A stretch of 64,000 bases of DNA from Paenibacillus roseus (GTDB taxonomy: Bacteria > Bacillota > Bacilli > Paenibacillales > Paenibacillaceae), in NCBI RefSeq assembly GCF_016424485.1, contig NZ_JAELUP010000005.1:62001-126000 (forward strand), written 5' to 3'. The position numbers and the translations under genes were made by a program. Each line of letters opens with the position of its first letter. Position 1 is the stretch's first letter. The notes below the pieces were generated by a model. That model saw only the letters and a program-made list of their open reading frames with translations. It was not told where the DNA came from and did no database searches. Positions 28,087 to 38,405 of the stretch are shown here, one piece after another.

Positions 28087-31000
28087 TTATGATTTCAGCA
28101 GGCTGTACAATACTTGTGCAACTTCCGCCCTTGTAGTTGCATTGCCCGGAAGCAATTTTCCATTGCTTCCCGAGATGACGCCCGCCTTAACGAGTCCGGT
28201 GAACGCCTCATTCGCATAAGCAGGAATGGCGTCTGCATCGGCGAAACTTTCTACAGAAGCGGCATTGGCTTGCGCAGCAGGACGCTCGCCAAGCACATCC
28301 AATGCACGGTACAACAGGGTGAACAGTTCCTGACGGGAAATGTCCTTGTTCGGCGCGAACTTGTTGTCTTCCAGACCATTGGCAATACCGAGACGTTTCG
28401 CTGCGGCCAAGTACCCTGTATAGTACGTATTGCCCGCATCTGCGAAATTGCTAGCCCCTTCTGAGTCCGGCTTGATTCCGTAAGCGTTCAGCAGCAGAAC
28501 GATAAATTGTCCGCGAGACAACTTGGCATTCGGGCTAAAGTGACTATCATCCGTACCGCTCGTAATCTCGCGCGCGGCCAGGAAGGTGACAGCCGAGGCG
28601 TACCATGCGGAAGGATCAACATCGCTAAAGCTGATATTGTTGTAGCCGACAATAAATTGCGAGAAATGCGTCGTCTTGAATTCAACAGCCTTGGTCGTCG
28701 GATTATACTGACCTCTAACTACCTCCAGCTCGCCCTCATCGTTGACATAATAGACGATCAGCGCATCGGATACTTCACCCTGCTTGAGCGTATACGGCAA
28801 GGATACATCCAATTTGGAGCCGCCGAAAGTAGAAACTTTTGTCTGTCCCGCGAATACGAGCAGATCGTATACCGGGCGATCTCCCAGAACTTCCTTACCT
28901 TCTTCCGTCAGCTCGGATTTGCTCAAAATAATGCTGATATCTCCCTTGTCGCTACTGGCGCCGATCGATTTTAGCGCCTTCGAGTCAAAGACAATCGTGC
29001 CGATACCTGCGTTGATGCTCACTTCAGCCTCTGTACCCGCAACAAGTTCATTATATGAAGCTCTCGGAATGGTAATCTGGATGTTAGTAGACTTCTGCGG
29101 ATTATCAACTTGAATTTCCAGCACGGACTTCTCGCCTTTTGCCTCTACTTCTTTTGATTTTTTCAGCAATTCCGCCACTAACGCTGGTGTAAGAGCCGCA
29201 ATCGCTGTACCTGACGTTTCATCCACCTTGGCTGCAATAGCAGCGACCGTATTGTTTCCAGACTGGCTAATGCCTTCAGGTTCGTTGTTGTCTGTAGCTG
29301 TACCGCCACTTCCTGTATCGGTTTTACTTTCTGGATAGTAAGGAGCGACGTATTGGGCCACTGTAACTTTTGTCTCCGCGCTCGGAAGAGTTGTTGATGT
29401 TTCCTTGACGCGGAAATAATACTCTCCTGGCACCAGCCCAATGACTTCATCTCCGTCTACCGACTGATAATCAGCCTGGTTATGAGAACGATATTCCAGC
29501 GAAGCATTTGTTCCCTTAATTTTTCCGTTCGCCTGCGTTTTGTTTGTCGGGGCTACACCCGTAAGGCCTGTCGGAGCCTCTACATTCCCCTTGATTACGA
29601 ATTGGATTGCCGGACTTGCAAAGAAATCTTCATAAGCTGCATAACGGATACTGTATACGTCGGGAACCAAACCCGTCAGTTTTCCGGCAGCCAGATCCTC
29701 TTCTTTAATAAGCTCATACTGCGCGCCATCAGCATTTCCCTGTTTATACTCCAATTTGTATGTTTGATGTATAATGCTGTTCAATCCCGTTATCTGTCCA
29801 TCGTTGTTGTCAAGAGTGGTTGGATGAACAACATTCAAGCCCTCTCTGCTAGGAGGTACAAGCTCATTGTAGCCAGGAACGTACACATTCCGTGCCGGAC
29901 TTGGGGCATAGTGGATGTCCCCTTCAATTTTAGCAGCATAACGAACATGGTAATCACCGCTTGGCACTATCAACTCATCGCTTTCCACGGAAGCATAGGC
30001 CGTCTCCGGATCGCTTGCAAGCTTATATTCCAGCCCCGCTGGCAGCCACTTCTGTTCATTATCCTCAAACCAAACGATCTTGCCGTGTCCACCAGCAGTT
30101 GTCGGCGCCAAACCGACCAGGTTTACCGGAGCCGCCTGCGACTGAGGGACGATAACTTCAATTACCGGACCTGGTTCATACCTTGTCTTAACTACCTCTG
30201 TGTATGTGCCATTTTCGGTATCGAAACCATCCTTGGCAGCGTAACGAACTTCATATACGCCCGGAGCCAACCCCTGGATTTCCGTATCATTGGCAGCAAC
30301 AAAATCCGACTGTCCTTTCAATCTGTACTCCAGCGATTTCAAAGCTTTGTAGCTTGCACCGTCGTCATCGGTAATCTGTCTGCCAATTCCAATAATTTTA
30401 CCATCAGTACCTGCATCATTGGTCGGCGCAATTCCTTTCAACCCTTCTGGATTCCATTCCACTCGGGAGAACAGTGTACGCAGGCTATTGATCCGCAGAC
30501 TTTTTGTATTTGCTTTATCATAAGTATTCGACCAATACCCCATAATCTCTACATGCCCGATAATCGATGACTTATTCTCCTCTTTATTATAATCATAGAT
30601 AAATGCATATGGCGCTTGCAGTCGTGATGCTCTTTGCTCCTCTGTACGAGTTAATTGTCCATCCGATGTTTTGTAGTAATAAGTAATGTCATTTGAAGTT
30701 CCTCTACCCGAGACCCGATTGTTATTATGCTTAAGGGGGATCTGGCTAACTAATGTCGTACCGTCCGCTTCATACACGTTCGGGATGAGATTGACATTAG
30801 CTCGGTATTCAACTAACGAAGACAAGCCAGTCAGATATTTATGCACAAGATCTACATATACCTGAGAAATCGTGAGATTTGGCGTTCTCGTCTGCAGGAA
30901 GTTGGGGCCAGGGTCCCCCCAAACCGGACGGGGATTTGTTGCAGAAGTTATTGTAGTGCCTACTCCGCCGTCAAGTTTCGTGTCAAAGTTGTATACTTTG

Positions 31001-32088
31001 TTGACGCCGAATTCTTTGGCAACTCGATTGACGTATTTCACCGTGCCTTGCGTATCTCCGCACCAGGCGCTCCCTATCAAAATAGGAATCGTTTGATCTT
31101 GCTCCAGCAAGTATTTCAGCTCATCCAATGTAACCGAATCTATAACGATTTCCTCGTTATTTTCAAAAATAAGAGGCTTATTTTTCTCGCTTTTGAATTC
31201 ATTATATGATCCGGAAATATAGCTTTGATTCGTTAGAACTGTAAAATGCGCATTCTTCGTACCTGGGTCCGATATCGTATTAAACAAGCTGCGAAGCTCA
31301 TTTTTATAAGCCTCTTCTCCGACTCCGGATTGGAGCGCCGCCAAGCCTCCAGCACTTTCCAGTCCCTCAAGGGAAGCGACAATCGGTGCTGCTGTGTTCC
31401 CCTTATTATAAATAAACAAGTAAGGCGCATTTACGATATTAACTTCCTTCAGCCCAGGCGAGCCATCACCCGTGTAATTTGCGCTAAGCGTGCCTAGGGA
31501 ACCTGACGTTTTTTCATTTAAATTCGTCAAGTATCTGGCCCCCAGATCGACATAGCGCCTGGAGAAGTCGGTGCTGCCCACACCGGCAGCAATAGGCTCA
31601 TTGCTTACTATATACTTATAGTTGTCATCAACGCTTCTCCCGCTCGTAGTTACTTTCAGCACTTGCTTTGGCGGCGTGACACTGGGTTTGGCAATATCAA
31701 TCCAACCGTCAGGTCCATCCAGCTTGGTATCGAAATTTTTGATCGATGTAATGCCATACTCTTTGGCAATATCGTTGATGTAACCAATAGCCGCTTGTGT
31801 CTCCGCCTGCCAGGAACCCCCGAACAAAATAATGTAATTATCGTCCTTCCCGGTCTCGGCATTTCTTAATAAATAGTCCAATTCGTAATAAGTTAACGTC
31901 TCGAATACATGCTCTTTACCTGCTAATGCAGGGTATCTCGCGCCAAAATAGTCAATTTTGTTGGAACTATTGTTAGTTGCGGACGGCTGTTCAGCCGCAT
32001 GGGCACTCCCCACACTGAGGACAGGGAGGGCCAGTACAACGGCCAACAGCAACGAAACCCATCTTTTTGATAATTTTAACTTGCTCAT
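28087..32088 (-). CDS. S-layer-homology surface protein with two thioredoxin-like domains
   Basis: ATG at 32088 (MSKLKLSKRWVSLLLAVV) follows AAAGGTGA; cleavage is expected after SAHA (residue 31), giving a 1333-residue precursor. Two diverged thioredoxin-like repeats follow: the first (about 45-260) has LTYYELDYLLRN ... FGGSWQAET with no cysteine; the second (about 305-550) has VTLDELKYLLEQ ... GSAWCGDT with one cysteine; both continue to FDTKLDG. Four Ig-like repeats of the type GLxGxAPTNxxxDGKI (about 570-930) precede a Ser/Gly linker, a further domain and three C-terminal SLH motifs that bind cell-wall polymer. Exact function unknown. Confidence 0.88.
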   Translation of the reverse strand: MSKLKLSKRWVSLLLAVVLALPVLSVGSAHAAEQPSATNNSSNKIDYFGARYPALAGKEHVFETLTYYELDYLLRNAETGKDDNYIILFGGSWQAETQAAIGYINDIAKEYGITSIKNFDTKLDGPDGWIDIAKPSVTPPKQVLKVTTSGRSVDDNYKYIVSNEPIAAGVGSTDFSRRYVDLGARYLTNLNEKTSGSLGTLSANYTGDGSPGLKEVNIVNAPYLFIYNKGNTAAPIVASLEGLESAGGLAALQSGVGEEAYKNELRSLFNTISDPGTKNAHFTVLTNQSYISGSYNEFKSEKNKPLIFENNEEIVIDSVTLDELKYLLEQDQTIPILIGSAWCGDTQGTVKYVNRVAKEFGVNKVYNFDTKLDGGVGTTITSATNPRPVWGDPGPNFLQTRTPNLTISQVYVDLVHKYLTGLSSLVEYRANVNLIPNVYEADGTTLVSQIPLKHNNNRVSGRGTSNDITYYYKTSDGQLTRTEEQRASRLQAPYAFIYDYNKEENKSSIIGHVEIMGYWSNTYDKANTKSLRINSLRTLFSRVEWNPEGLKGIAPTNDAGTDGKIIGIGRQITDDDGASYKALKSLEYRLKGQSDFVAANDTEIQGLAPGVYEVRYAAKDGFDTENGTYTEVVKTRYEPGPVIEVIVPQSQAAPVNLVGLAPTTAGGHGKIVWFEDNEQKWLPAGLEYKLASDPETAYASVESDELIVPSGDYHVRYAAKIEGDIHYAPSPARNVYVPGYNELVPPSREGLNVVHPTTLDNNDGQITGLNSIIHQTYKLEYKQGNADGAQYELIKEEDLAAGKLTGLVPDVYSIRYAAYEDFFASPAIQFVIKGNVEAPTGLTGVAPTNKTQANGKIKGTNASLEYRSHNQADYQSVDGDEVIGLVPGEYYFRVKETSTTLPSAETKVTVAQYVAPYYPESKTDTGSGGTATDNNEPEGISQSGNNTVAAIAAKVDETSGTAIAALTPALVAELLKKSKEVEAKGEKSVLEIQVDNPQKSTNIQITIPRASYNELVAGTEAEVSINAGIGTIVFDSKALKSIGASSDKGDISIILSKSELTEEGKEVLGDRPVYDLLVFAGQTKVSTFGGSKLDVSLPYTLKQGEVSDALIVYYVNDEGELEVVRGQYNPTTKAVEFKTTHFSQFIVGYNNISFSDVDPSAWYASAVTFLAAREITSGTDDSHFSPNAKLSRGQFIVLLLNAYGIKPDSEGASNFADAGNTYYTGYLAAAKRLGIANGLEDNKFAPNKDISRQELFTLLYRALDVLGERPAAQANAASVESFADADAIPAYANEAFTGLVKAGVISGSNGKLLPGNATTRAEVAQVLYSLLKS

Positions 32089-32138
32089 ACAAATTTCACC
32101 TTTACCGATTATAATAGTAGGTTTTGATCGTGAAGTCA

Positions 32139-32168
32139 CACTACAGCACCAGGAAGCGCGCTGTAGTG
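32139..32168. repeat. Inverted repeat between two surface-protein genes
   Basis: CACTACAGC and GCTGTAGTG flank a 12-base loop. The T-run (GTTTTT) is on the plus strand, opposite to both flanking genes, so on the minus strand it is not a normal terminator. It could limit read-through or stabilise mRNA. Confidence 0.5.
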
Positions 32169-32196
32169 CGTTTTTCTAAGTATTCGATGCAATCAC

Positions 32197-33054
32197 TTAG
32201 CAGATTTCTTCATCCGAAGAGGATGAACCGCCCGACGAGCTTTCCGATGAACCCGAGGAAGATGAACTGCTCGACGAAGAACTGCTGCCAGACGAGGAGT
32301 CCGAAGAGGATGAACTGCTCGATGATTCGGATGGCTGCTGTACAGATTGCGGAGCATTCTTTTGTTTGTTTGTGAACGATCCGATCTTTTTCTTCCCTTC
32401 CTGTGCAGGCGCAGTATCCTTAGCCGGAGTCTCTGCCGGGGTCGACCCGGAAGTTTCCGCTTTTTGCTCGGAGGACGAATTTGTCGCATTCGCAGCAGAC
32501 TTGCTGTTCGAATTGTTATTGTTTGCTGGCTCGGGTTTAGCCGGTTCTGTATTGGCAGGTACCGTTTTTTCAGCTGGTTCGTTCTGTACTGGCTCGGTTT
32601 TGGCCGATTCAGATTTTACGGCTTGCTGCTGTTCTTGGTTCGTTGCCGCAGCAGCCGGTGTATCCTTGACTGATGATGTCGCCACTTTTTCCGATCCTGC
32701 CGTTTGTTTTGCAGCGGAACCCGTTTCTGCCGAAGCTGCACTTGGCGCATCAGCTTTGTCCGAAGCCGCAGCTTCTTCAGTTGACTTTACTTCATTTACA
32801 GCTTCCGTTGCCGCATTCGCTTGCGTGGAGGCAACATTTTCCTGACTATCAGCTTTCGTAGCTTCCTGCGCCTCTGCCGTTCCTTCCTTCGTTTCGGCCG
32901 GGGCGGCAATCGATCCTGTGCTTGGAGCTGTCTGCTCTTTATTATTTTTTTCATTTGCGGAAACGACAACGTAGGTTAATATAGCGAATGCTAGGATTGA
33001 AACCACCAATCCAATTGTCGATTTTGAAAAAGCCTTCTTTTTTGTAACAGCCAT
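32197..33054 (-). CDS. Membrane-anchored low-complexity protein with polyserine tail
   Basis: ATG at 33054 (MAVTKKKAFSKSTIGLVVSI) is about ten bases past GAGGGGA; the frame to 33222 would read through a leader hairpin. The 285-residue protein has one membrane segment (about 13-33), then an Ala/Glu/Thr/Lys-rich extended region with Glu-Pro repeats, and a final ~40-residue tract of Ser with scattered Gly, Asp and Glu ending in DEEIC. No enzymatic domain is recognised. It is oriented with the S-layer gene 108 bases downstream, suggesting a cell-surface role such as a flexible wall spacer. Confidence 0.7.
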   Translation of the reverse strand: MAVTKKKAFSKSTIGLVVSILAFAILTYVVVSANEKNNKEQTAPSTGSIAAPAETKEGTAEAQEATKADSQENVASTQANAATEAVNEVKSTEEAAASDKADAPSAASAETGSAAKQTAGSEKVATSSVKDTPAAAATNQEQQQAVKSESAKTEPVQNEPAEKTVPANTEPAKPEPANNNNSNSKSAANATNSSSEQKAETSGSTPAETPAKDTAPAQEGKKKIGSFTNKQKNAPQSVQQPSESSSSSSSSDSSSGSSSSSSSSSSSGSSESSSGGSSSSDEEIC

Positions 33055-33128
33055 TGCTGATACGTCCCCTCTCAGTATGATGATGAACCGAAATAAATTG
33101 TGTCTTCCTCCCTGGTCTGTAATAAGCG

Positions 33129-33177
33129 GATAAAAAAAGATTCGTGTCCGGCGTATGTACGCCTTACTCGAATCTCT
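33129..33177 (-). terminator. Leader terminator upstream of the polyserine-protein gene
   Basis: On the minus strand AGATTCG pairs with CGAATCT around an inner GGCGTA/TACGCC hairpin and is followed by seven T. It lies about 65 bases downstream of a strong promoter and about 75 bases upstream of the start codon, so it would cut the transcript inside its own leader: an attenuator. Confidence 0.75.
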
Positions 33178-33245
33178 GGTGGTCCAGTAGATAAATAACC
33201 CTTTGTTTATCCAAGAAAACAACTCGGAATTATCTCCATGGAATA

Positions 33246-33274
33246 ATCATAAAACGATACTACGTTACTGTCAA
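33246..33274 (-). promoter_or_regulatory. Consensus sigma-A promoter
   Basis: TTGACA (33274-33269) and TATGAT (33251-33246) with exactly 17 bases between them, on the minus strand, driving the polyserine-protein gene through a leader of about 185 nt. Confidence 0.85.
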
Positions 33275-33349
33275 TAATTTCTTTTAATATCTCAAACCGG
33301 AATAATCGGATTTTTTTACTTTGCTGCTGCCATAAGAAAAAACTCCCCA

Positions 33350-33388
33350 TTAAGCAGACGGTTTATGATCTTACCGTTGTCTGCTTAA
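33350..33388 (-). terminator. groEL terminator
   Basis: ATTAAGCAGAC/GTCTGCTTAAT with inner GGT/ACC; on the minus strand GGGGAG then TTTTTT follows. It separates groESL from the promoter of the polyserine-protein gene. Confidence 0.75.
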
Positions 33389-33448
33389 TAGAGAGCCTAT
33401 CCTTATAGAAAGTATTCTAAAATTTGGAATTCGTTTTCAGGACGCTTC

Positions 33449-35125
<1,677 letters not shown>

Positions 35126-35155
35126 TCATTCATCTATATGGTTTCAAAACCGGGC

Positions 35156-35437
35156 TTATCCCAAGATCGCGTGAATGTCGCTTTCCTTCATAATCAAATA
35201 CTCTTTGCCTTCGTATTTGATTTCTGTGCCAGCGTATTTGGAGAAAATAACGCGGTCGCCTTCTTTTACTTCCAATGCTACACGAGCGCCATCCTTGATA
35301 GCTCCGCTTCCTACAGCGATTACTTTACCTTCTTGCGGTTTCTCTTTCGCTGTGTCTGGCAGTACGATGCCGCTGGCAGTCGTTTCCTCTTTCGCGATCG
35401 GTTCGATCAATACGCGTTCACCTAAAGGTCTGATCAT
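35156..35437 (-). CDS. groES: Co-chaperonin GroES (Hsp10)
   Basis: The 93-residue protein has the GroES fold with [14 protein letters not shown], the mobile loop with [13 protein letters not shown], and [20 protein letters not shown]. It caps GroEL. First gene of the operon, preceded by AAAGGAGG, a sigma-A promoter and a CIRCE element. Standard length and no anomalies. Confidence 0.99.
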   Translation of the reverse strand: MIRPLGERVLIEPIAKEETTASGIVLPDTAKEKPQEGKVIAVGSGAIKDGARVALEVKEGDRVIFSKYAGTEIKYEGKEYLIMKESDIHAILG

Positions 35438-35478
35438 GAAAAAATAGCCTCCTTTTGAAATGTAGTTCTCACTTTATA

Positions 35479-35505
35479 TTAGCACTCGTTAACGTTTAGT
35501 GCTAA
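35479..35505 (-). promoter_or_regulatory. CIRCE operator (HrcA site)
   Basis: Left half TTAGCACTC, nine-base spacer, right half TAGTGCTAA. It differs from the consensus inverted repeat TTAGCACTC-N9-GAGTGCTAA at one base. It overlaps the start of the groES leader, just downstream of the -10. Confidence 0.97.
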
Positions 35506-35516
35506 TAACCATTTTT

Positions 35517-35545
35517 ATAATACTAATTTGAGCAGCATTTTTCAA
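35517..35545 (-). promoter_or_regulatory. groES-groEL sigma-A promoter
   Basis: TTGAAA (35545-35540) and TATTAT (35522-35517) with 17-base spacing on the minus strand, eleven bases before CIRCE. Confidence 0.85.
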
Positions 35546-35694
35546 GTCCTTTTATCGCTTTTTAATGAAAAAGCACCCATAAATCACAACCGGTTCCTCT
35601 CCCGGCTGACGATAACCGCATGTAGACTCTTCCAGTCCTATAGCGCACTTCATGACTAAAGTTCTGCATAAGTCGGGATACAGCATGCATGGGC

Positions 35695-36282
35695 TTAGCT
35701 AATTTCCTTTAATCGATCTATCAGCCATCCCGGGTCCGGGAGCTTGGCTTGAAACCTGATTCTAACCTGTGATTCTTCAAAGGTAACCTGGCTAATCCCG
35801 ACCCAGCTTGGAAGCTCGCTGCCTAGTGGAACGACAATTTCCTTTAGCAGTCCCGAAGGCAATGTTACAGATCGAGCGTTAAGTTGTTCGGGTATGATCC
35901 GCAAATTGGGCTTTTCCCACACAAGACGATACTGCGCCGCTGCGCCTATTTGAACCAGATCCAAATACGTTAAATTCACCCTGGCGGACATCAGATTGCC
36001 ATTCAGCTTGAAATCAGCGCCTTGGAGTTCAATTCCGTTCTCCAGTTTGGGATTTTCCTGCAGATGGCCCTTGATCAAGCTATTGACCTCCTCCGAGGTT
36101 AGCGTAAGCTCAGGCTTCAGCTCGATTGCCATCTCCAGCACTTTCTTCTCCATATTTACCCGAGGAGCATCCAGGTCAAGCGGCTCTTGCGGGGCAATAT
36201 AGCGGATTAATCCCCAGACTCCCAGCCCGAGCAGCAACAGCAACACGCCCAATACGGTAACAAAACGCCGGAGCAGTCTCAT
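35695..36282 (-). CDS. Membrane-anchored protein of unknown function
   Basis: ATG at 36282 (MRLLRRFVTVLGVLLLLLGL) is preceded by GGAGGGAGAG; the longer frame to 36444 runs into a mobile-element-like palindrome and is rejected. The 195-residue protein has one N-terminal membrane helix (about 7-27) and an extracellular domain of alternating strands (LTLTSEEVNSLIKGHLQ, ADFKLNGNLMSARVNLTYLD, ISQVTFEESQVRIRFQ) that resembles lipid- or scaffold-type all-beta proteins. I cannot assign a family. Neighbours give no clear clue. Confidence 0.7.
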   Translation of the reverse strand: MRLLRRFVTVLGVLLLLLGLGVWGLIRYIAPQEPLDLDAPRVNMEKKVLEMAIELKPELTLTSEEVNSLIKGHLQENPKLENGIELQGADFKLNGNLMSARVNLTYLDLVQIGAAAQYRLVWEKPNLRIIPEQLNARSVTLPSGLLKEIVVPLGSELPSWVGISQVTFEESQVRIRFQAKLPDPGWLIDRLKEIS

Positions 36283-36339
36283 GGCTCTCCCTCCATCTCC
36301 GTGCCTTATATCTGATGTACGGTATGAAAATTTTGTTAT

Positions 36340-36470
36340 CTCTATTTGGCTCAAAACCAAAATTAGTGGTTGACCACTAGGTGGAGGGGACACTGCGTAG
36401 CAGAGGATTCTTCCGATCGCTGCTCTCTCCTCTATGTCAACCACTCATTTTCAGGTTGAGCCCTCTATTT
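36340..36470. mobile_element. MITE-like element with 8-bp target duplication
   Basis: A 115-bp imperfect palindrome (36348-36462) begins GGCTCAAAACC and ends GGTTGAGCC; its 27-base arms agree at 22 positions, including an exact AGTGGTTGAC block. It is bordered on both sides by the identical octamer CTCTATTT (36340-36347 and 36463-36470), as expected for a target-site duplication. It is too short to encode a transposase. The 8-bp duplication and GGCTC ends could fit an ISL3-like transposase acting in trans. Confidence 0.75.
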
Positions 36471-36510
36471 TCTATTTTAGTGCCTGCAAGGAACGACAAG
36501 CAAGTTTAAA

Positions 36511-36548
36511 AGGCTCCTCAAGAAGTAAAAGTCACTTCCGAGAAGCCT
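36511..36548 (-). terminator. Terminator of the stalk-domain protein gene
   Basis: AGGCTTCTCGGAAGT pairs with ACTTCTTGAGGAGCCT around GACTTTT, followed on the minus strand by TTTAAAC, eight bases past the stop. Confidence 0.7.
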
Positions 36549-36555
36549 AAAAACG

Positions 36556-37470
36556 CTACATTTTACCTGTACCCTTCAAATAATCCTCTACCAGACCATC
36601 CGCGTTAATTGCAGTTGCGCCTAACCAGTCCGCATACAGATCGCCAAAGGTATTATAGAAGTAATCCGATGTATACGGACCGCTAAATTCTGCAAACAAA
36701 CGGTAAATCTCCCGGACGGTATTGGTTCTTTTTTTGCCTGTTGAATCGGTCCAGGTAATTTTTTTATTCATGTCCACCTTCCGGACGTCCTCCGTCTTCA
36801 CAGTCATATAGCGACCGTTGTATTGGAACAGAATCCGAGTCGATTTCTCATATTCATGTCCTCTCAGTACTTGCCAGCCTTTATTGCTGCCTCCGGCCGG
36901 TTCTGCGTATAAAGGACTCTTCAATGAGTATTCGATTTCTTTCGGAACTTTCCCGACATAATACGTGGAGGAACGGCTATGGTAGACGAGCGGAACCTCG
37001 AGTATGGTAGTTGCCGATTTCAACGACACAAACGTCGTTCCCTTATACTCAACTGTATCTGCTTTAAGCTCGATGCCGTGCAGCTTGATCGTATAACCGT
37101 TTAGCACGACCTCAGTTTTTGCCTTGACCTTAGGCAGCAAAACGACTTTTTTGTTTTGAGCAGACTTGTCGGCAGCCAACCATTTGTCAACAACAGCATC
37201 AGGAACCTCTCCGGCCGGCAACTGACCGATATAGACCGTCTTCTGATAAATATTAACATCCAGATCAAACAGCTTCCCGGCTTCCCTGATCGAAAGATAG
37301 GGCGTACCCTTGTAGAGAAGAACATTTGCCGGATAAGCCTTGCCGTCCAGTTTGATCAAATGCTGATTCACCTGAACATCGACTTTGGTGTTCTTCGATG
37401 CCGCTGCTGCTAAGCCTGCCATACTAAAAACAACGGATAATGCCAAAAGTAAAGTAGCTATCTTTTTCAA
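36556..37470 (-). CDS. Secreted protein with two copper-amine-oxidase-N-like stalk domains
   Basis: The 304-residue protein has a signal peptide (MKKIATLLLALSVVFSM ... LAAAA) and two repeats of the domain known from copper amine oxidase N-termini: VNQHLIKLDGKAYPANVLLYKGTPYLSIREAGKLF (about 34-80) and NGYTIKLHGIELKADTVEYKGTTFVSLKSATTIL (about 124-158). Such stalk domains are common in Paenibacillus surface proteins and are thought to be structural or wall-associated. The C-terminal third (EYEKSTRILFQYNGRYMTVK) is not recognised. Single gene with its own terminator. Confidence 0.82.
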   Translation of the reverse strand: MKKIATLLLALSVVFSMAGLAAAASKNTKVDVQVNQHLIKLDGKAYPANVLLYKGTPYLSIREAGKLFDLDVNIYQKTVYIGQLPAGEVPDAVVDKWLAADKSAQNKKVVLLPKVKAKTEVVLNGYTIKLHGIELKADTVEYKGTTFVSLKSATTILEVPLVYHSRSSTYYVGKVPKEIEYSLKSPLYAEPAGGSNKGWQVLRGHEYEKSTRILFQYNGRYMTVKTEDVRKVDMNKKITWTDSTGKKRTNTVREIYRLFAEFSGPYTSDYFYNTFGDLYADWLGATAINADGLVEDYLKGTGKM

Positions 37471-37627
37471 ATGTAACCATCCCCTTCATTAAGGCAATTC
37501 GACATGAGGAAGGTTTTTCCTTTATTCTACAAAATTTTTCACTTTTAGACAGAATGAGCGTAATTACACATAAGGAGATATAGGCTCCTGGTCTATATGA
37601 ATCCTCCAAAAGCCATGTCGCCCTTTA

Positions 37628-38383
37628 TTATCGGTTCATCCAGCCGCCATCGACACACAGCACATGCCCATTCATATAATCGCTCGCAGAGGAAGCGAGG
37701 AAGACGGCCGGACCTTTCATATCACAAAGTTCGCCCCAGCGGCCGGCCGGGATGCGGTCAAGTATTTGCCGGCTGCGAACCGGGTCCTCGCGCAGCGCTT
37801 CGGTATTGTCTGTACTCATGTAGCCCGGAGCAATGGCATTAACCTGCACGCCCTTGGCCGCCCATTCATTGCCCAACGCCTTGGTCAAGCCTGCAATAGC
37901 ATGCTTGCTAGCTGTATAACCCGGCACATTAATTCCGCCCTGGAAGGAAAGCATCGACGCGATATTAATAATTTTGCCCGATCCTTGAGCGATCATCTCC
38001 CTGCCTGCCAGTTGGCAAAGCGTGAAGACCGCATTCAAATTGACGTCGAGAACTTCCTGCCAATCCTCGAAGGTATGGTCCGCCGCAGGCGTACGCCGAA
38101 TAATTCCCGCATTATTGACCAAAATATCAATTCGTCCGAGTTGCTCCAGCGTCTGCGTGATGATGCCTGGAAGCTGGCTCTGATCCCCGACGTTGGCCTG
38201 AATCGTAATTGCCTTCCTCCCAAGAGCTGTAATCTCCTGCTTCAAGTCATCAGCCGGTGTGCTGTTGGTCACCAGCGCCACATTCGCTCCCGCTTCGGCG
38301 AGGCCTAGTGCAACAGCCTTGCCAAGTCCGCGGCCTGCTCCGGTAATGACTGCTGTTTTCCCCGTCAAATCAAATAAGCTCAT
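37628..38383 (-). CDS. kduD: 2-Dehydro-3-deoxy-D-gluconate 5-dehydrogenase
   Basis: This 251-residue short-chain dehydrogenase has TGAGRGLGKAVAL, NNAGIIRR, the catalytic S and YxxxK in YTASKHA, and the KduD-type ending NGHVLCVDGGWMNR. In the uronate route it reduces 3-deoxy-D-glycero-2,5-hexodiulosonate to 2-keto-3-deoxygluconate. It is the last gene of the kduI-deoR-kduD operon, 22 bases after the regulator gene, which supports KduD over other SDR functions. Confidence 0.93.
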   Translation of the reverse strand: MSLFDLTGKTAVITGAGRGLGKAVALGLAEAGANVALVTNSTPADDLKQEITALGRKAITIQANVGDQSQLPGIITQTLEQLGRIDILVNNAGIIRRTPAADHTFEDWQEVLDVNLNAVFTLCQLAGREMIAQGSGKIINIASMLSFQGGINVPGYTASKHAIAGLTKALGNEWAAKGVQVNAIAPGYMSTDNTEALREDPVRSRQILDRIPAGRWGELCDMKGPAVFLASSASDYMNGHVLCVDGGWMNR

Positions 38384-38405
38384 GTATCAAACTCTCCTTA
38401 GGCTA

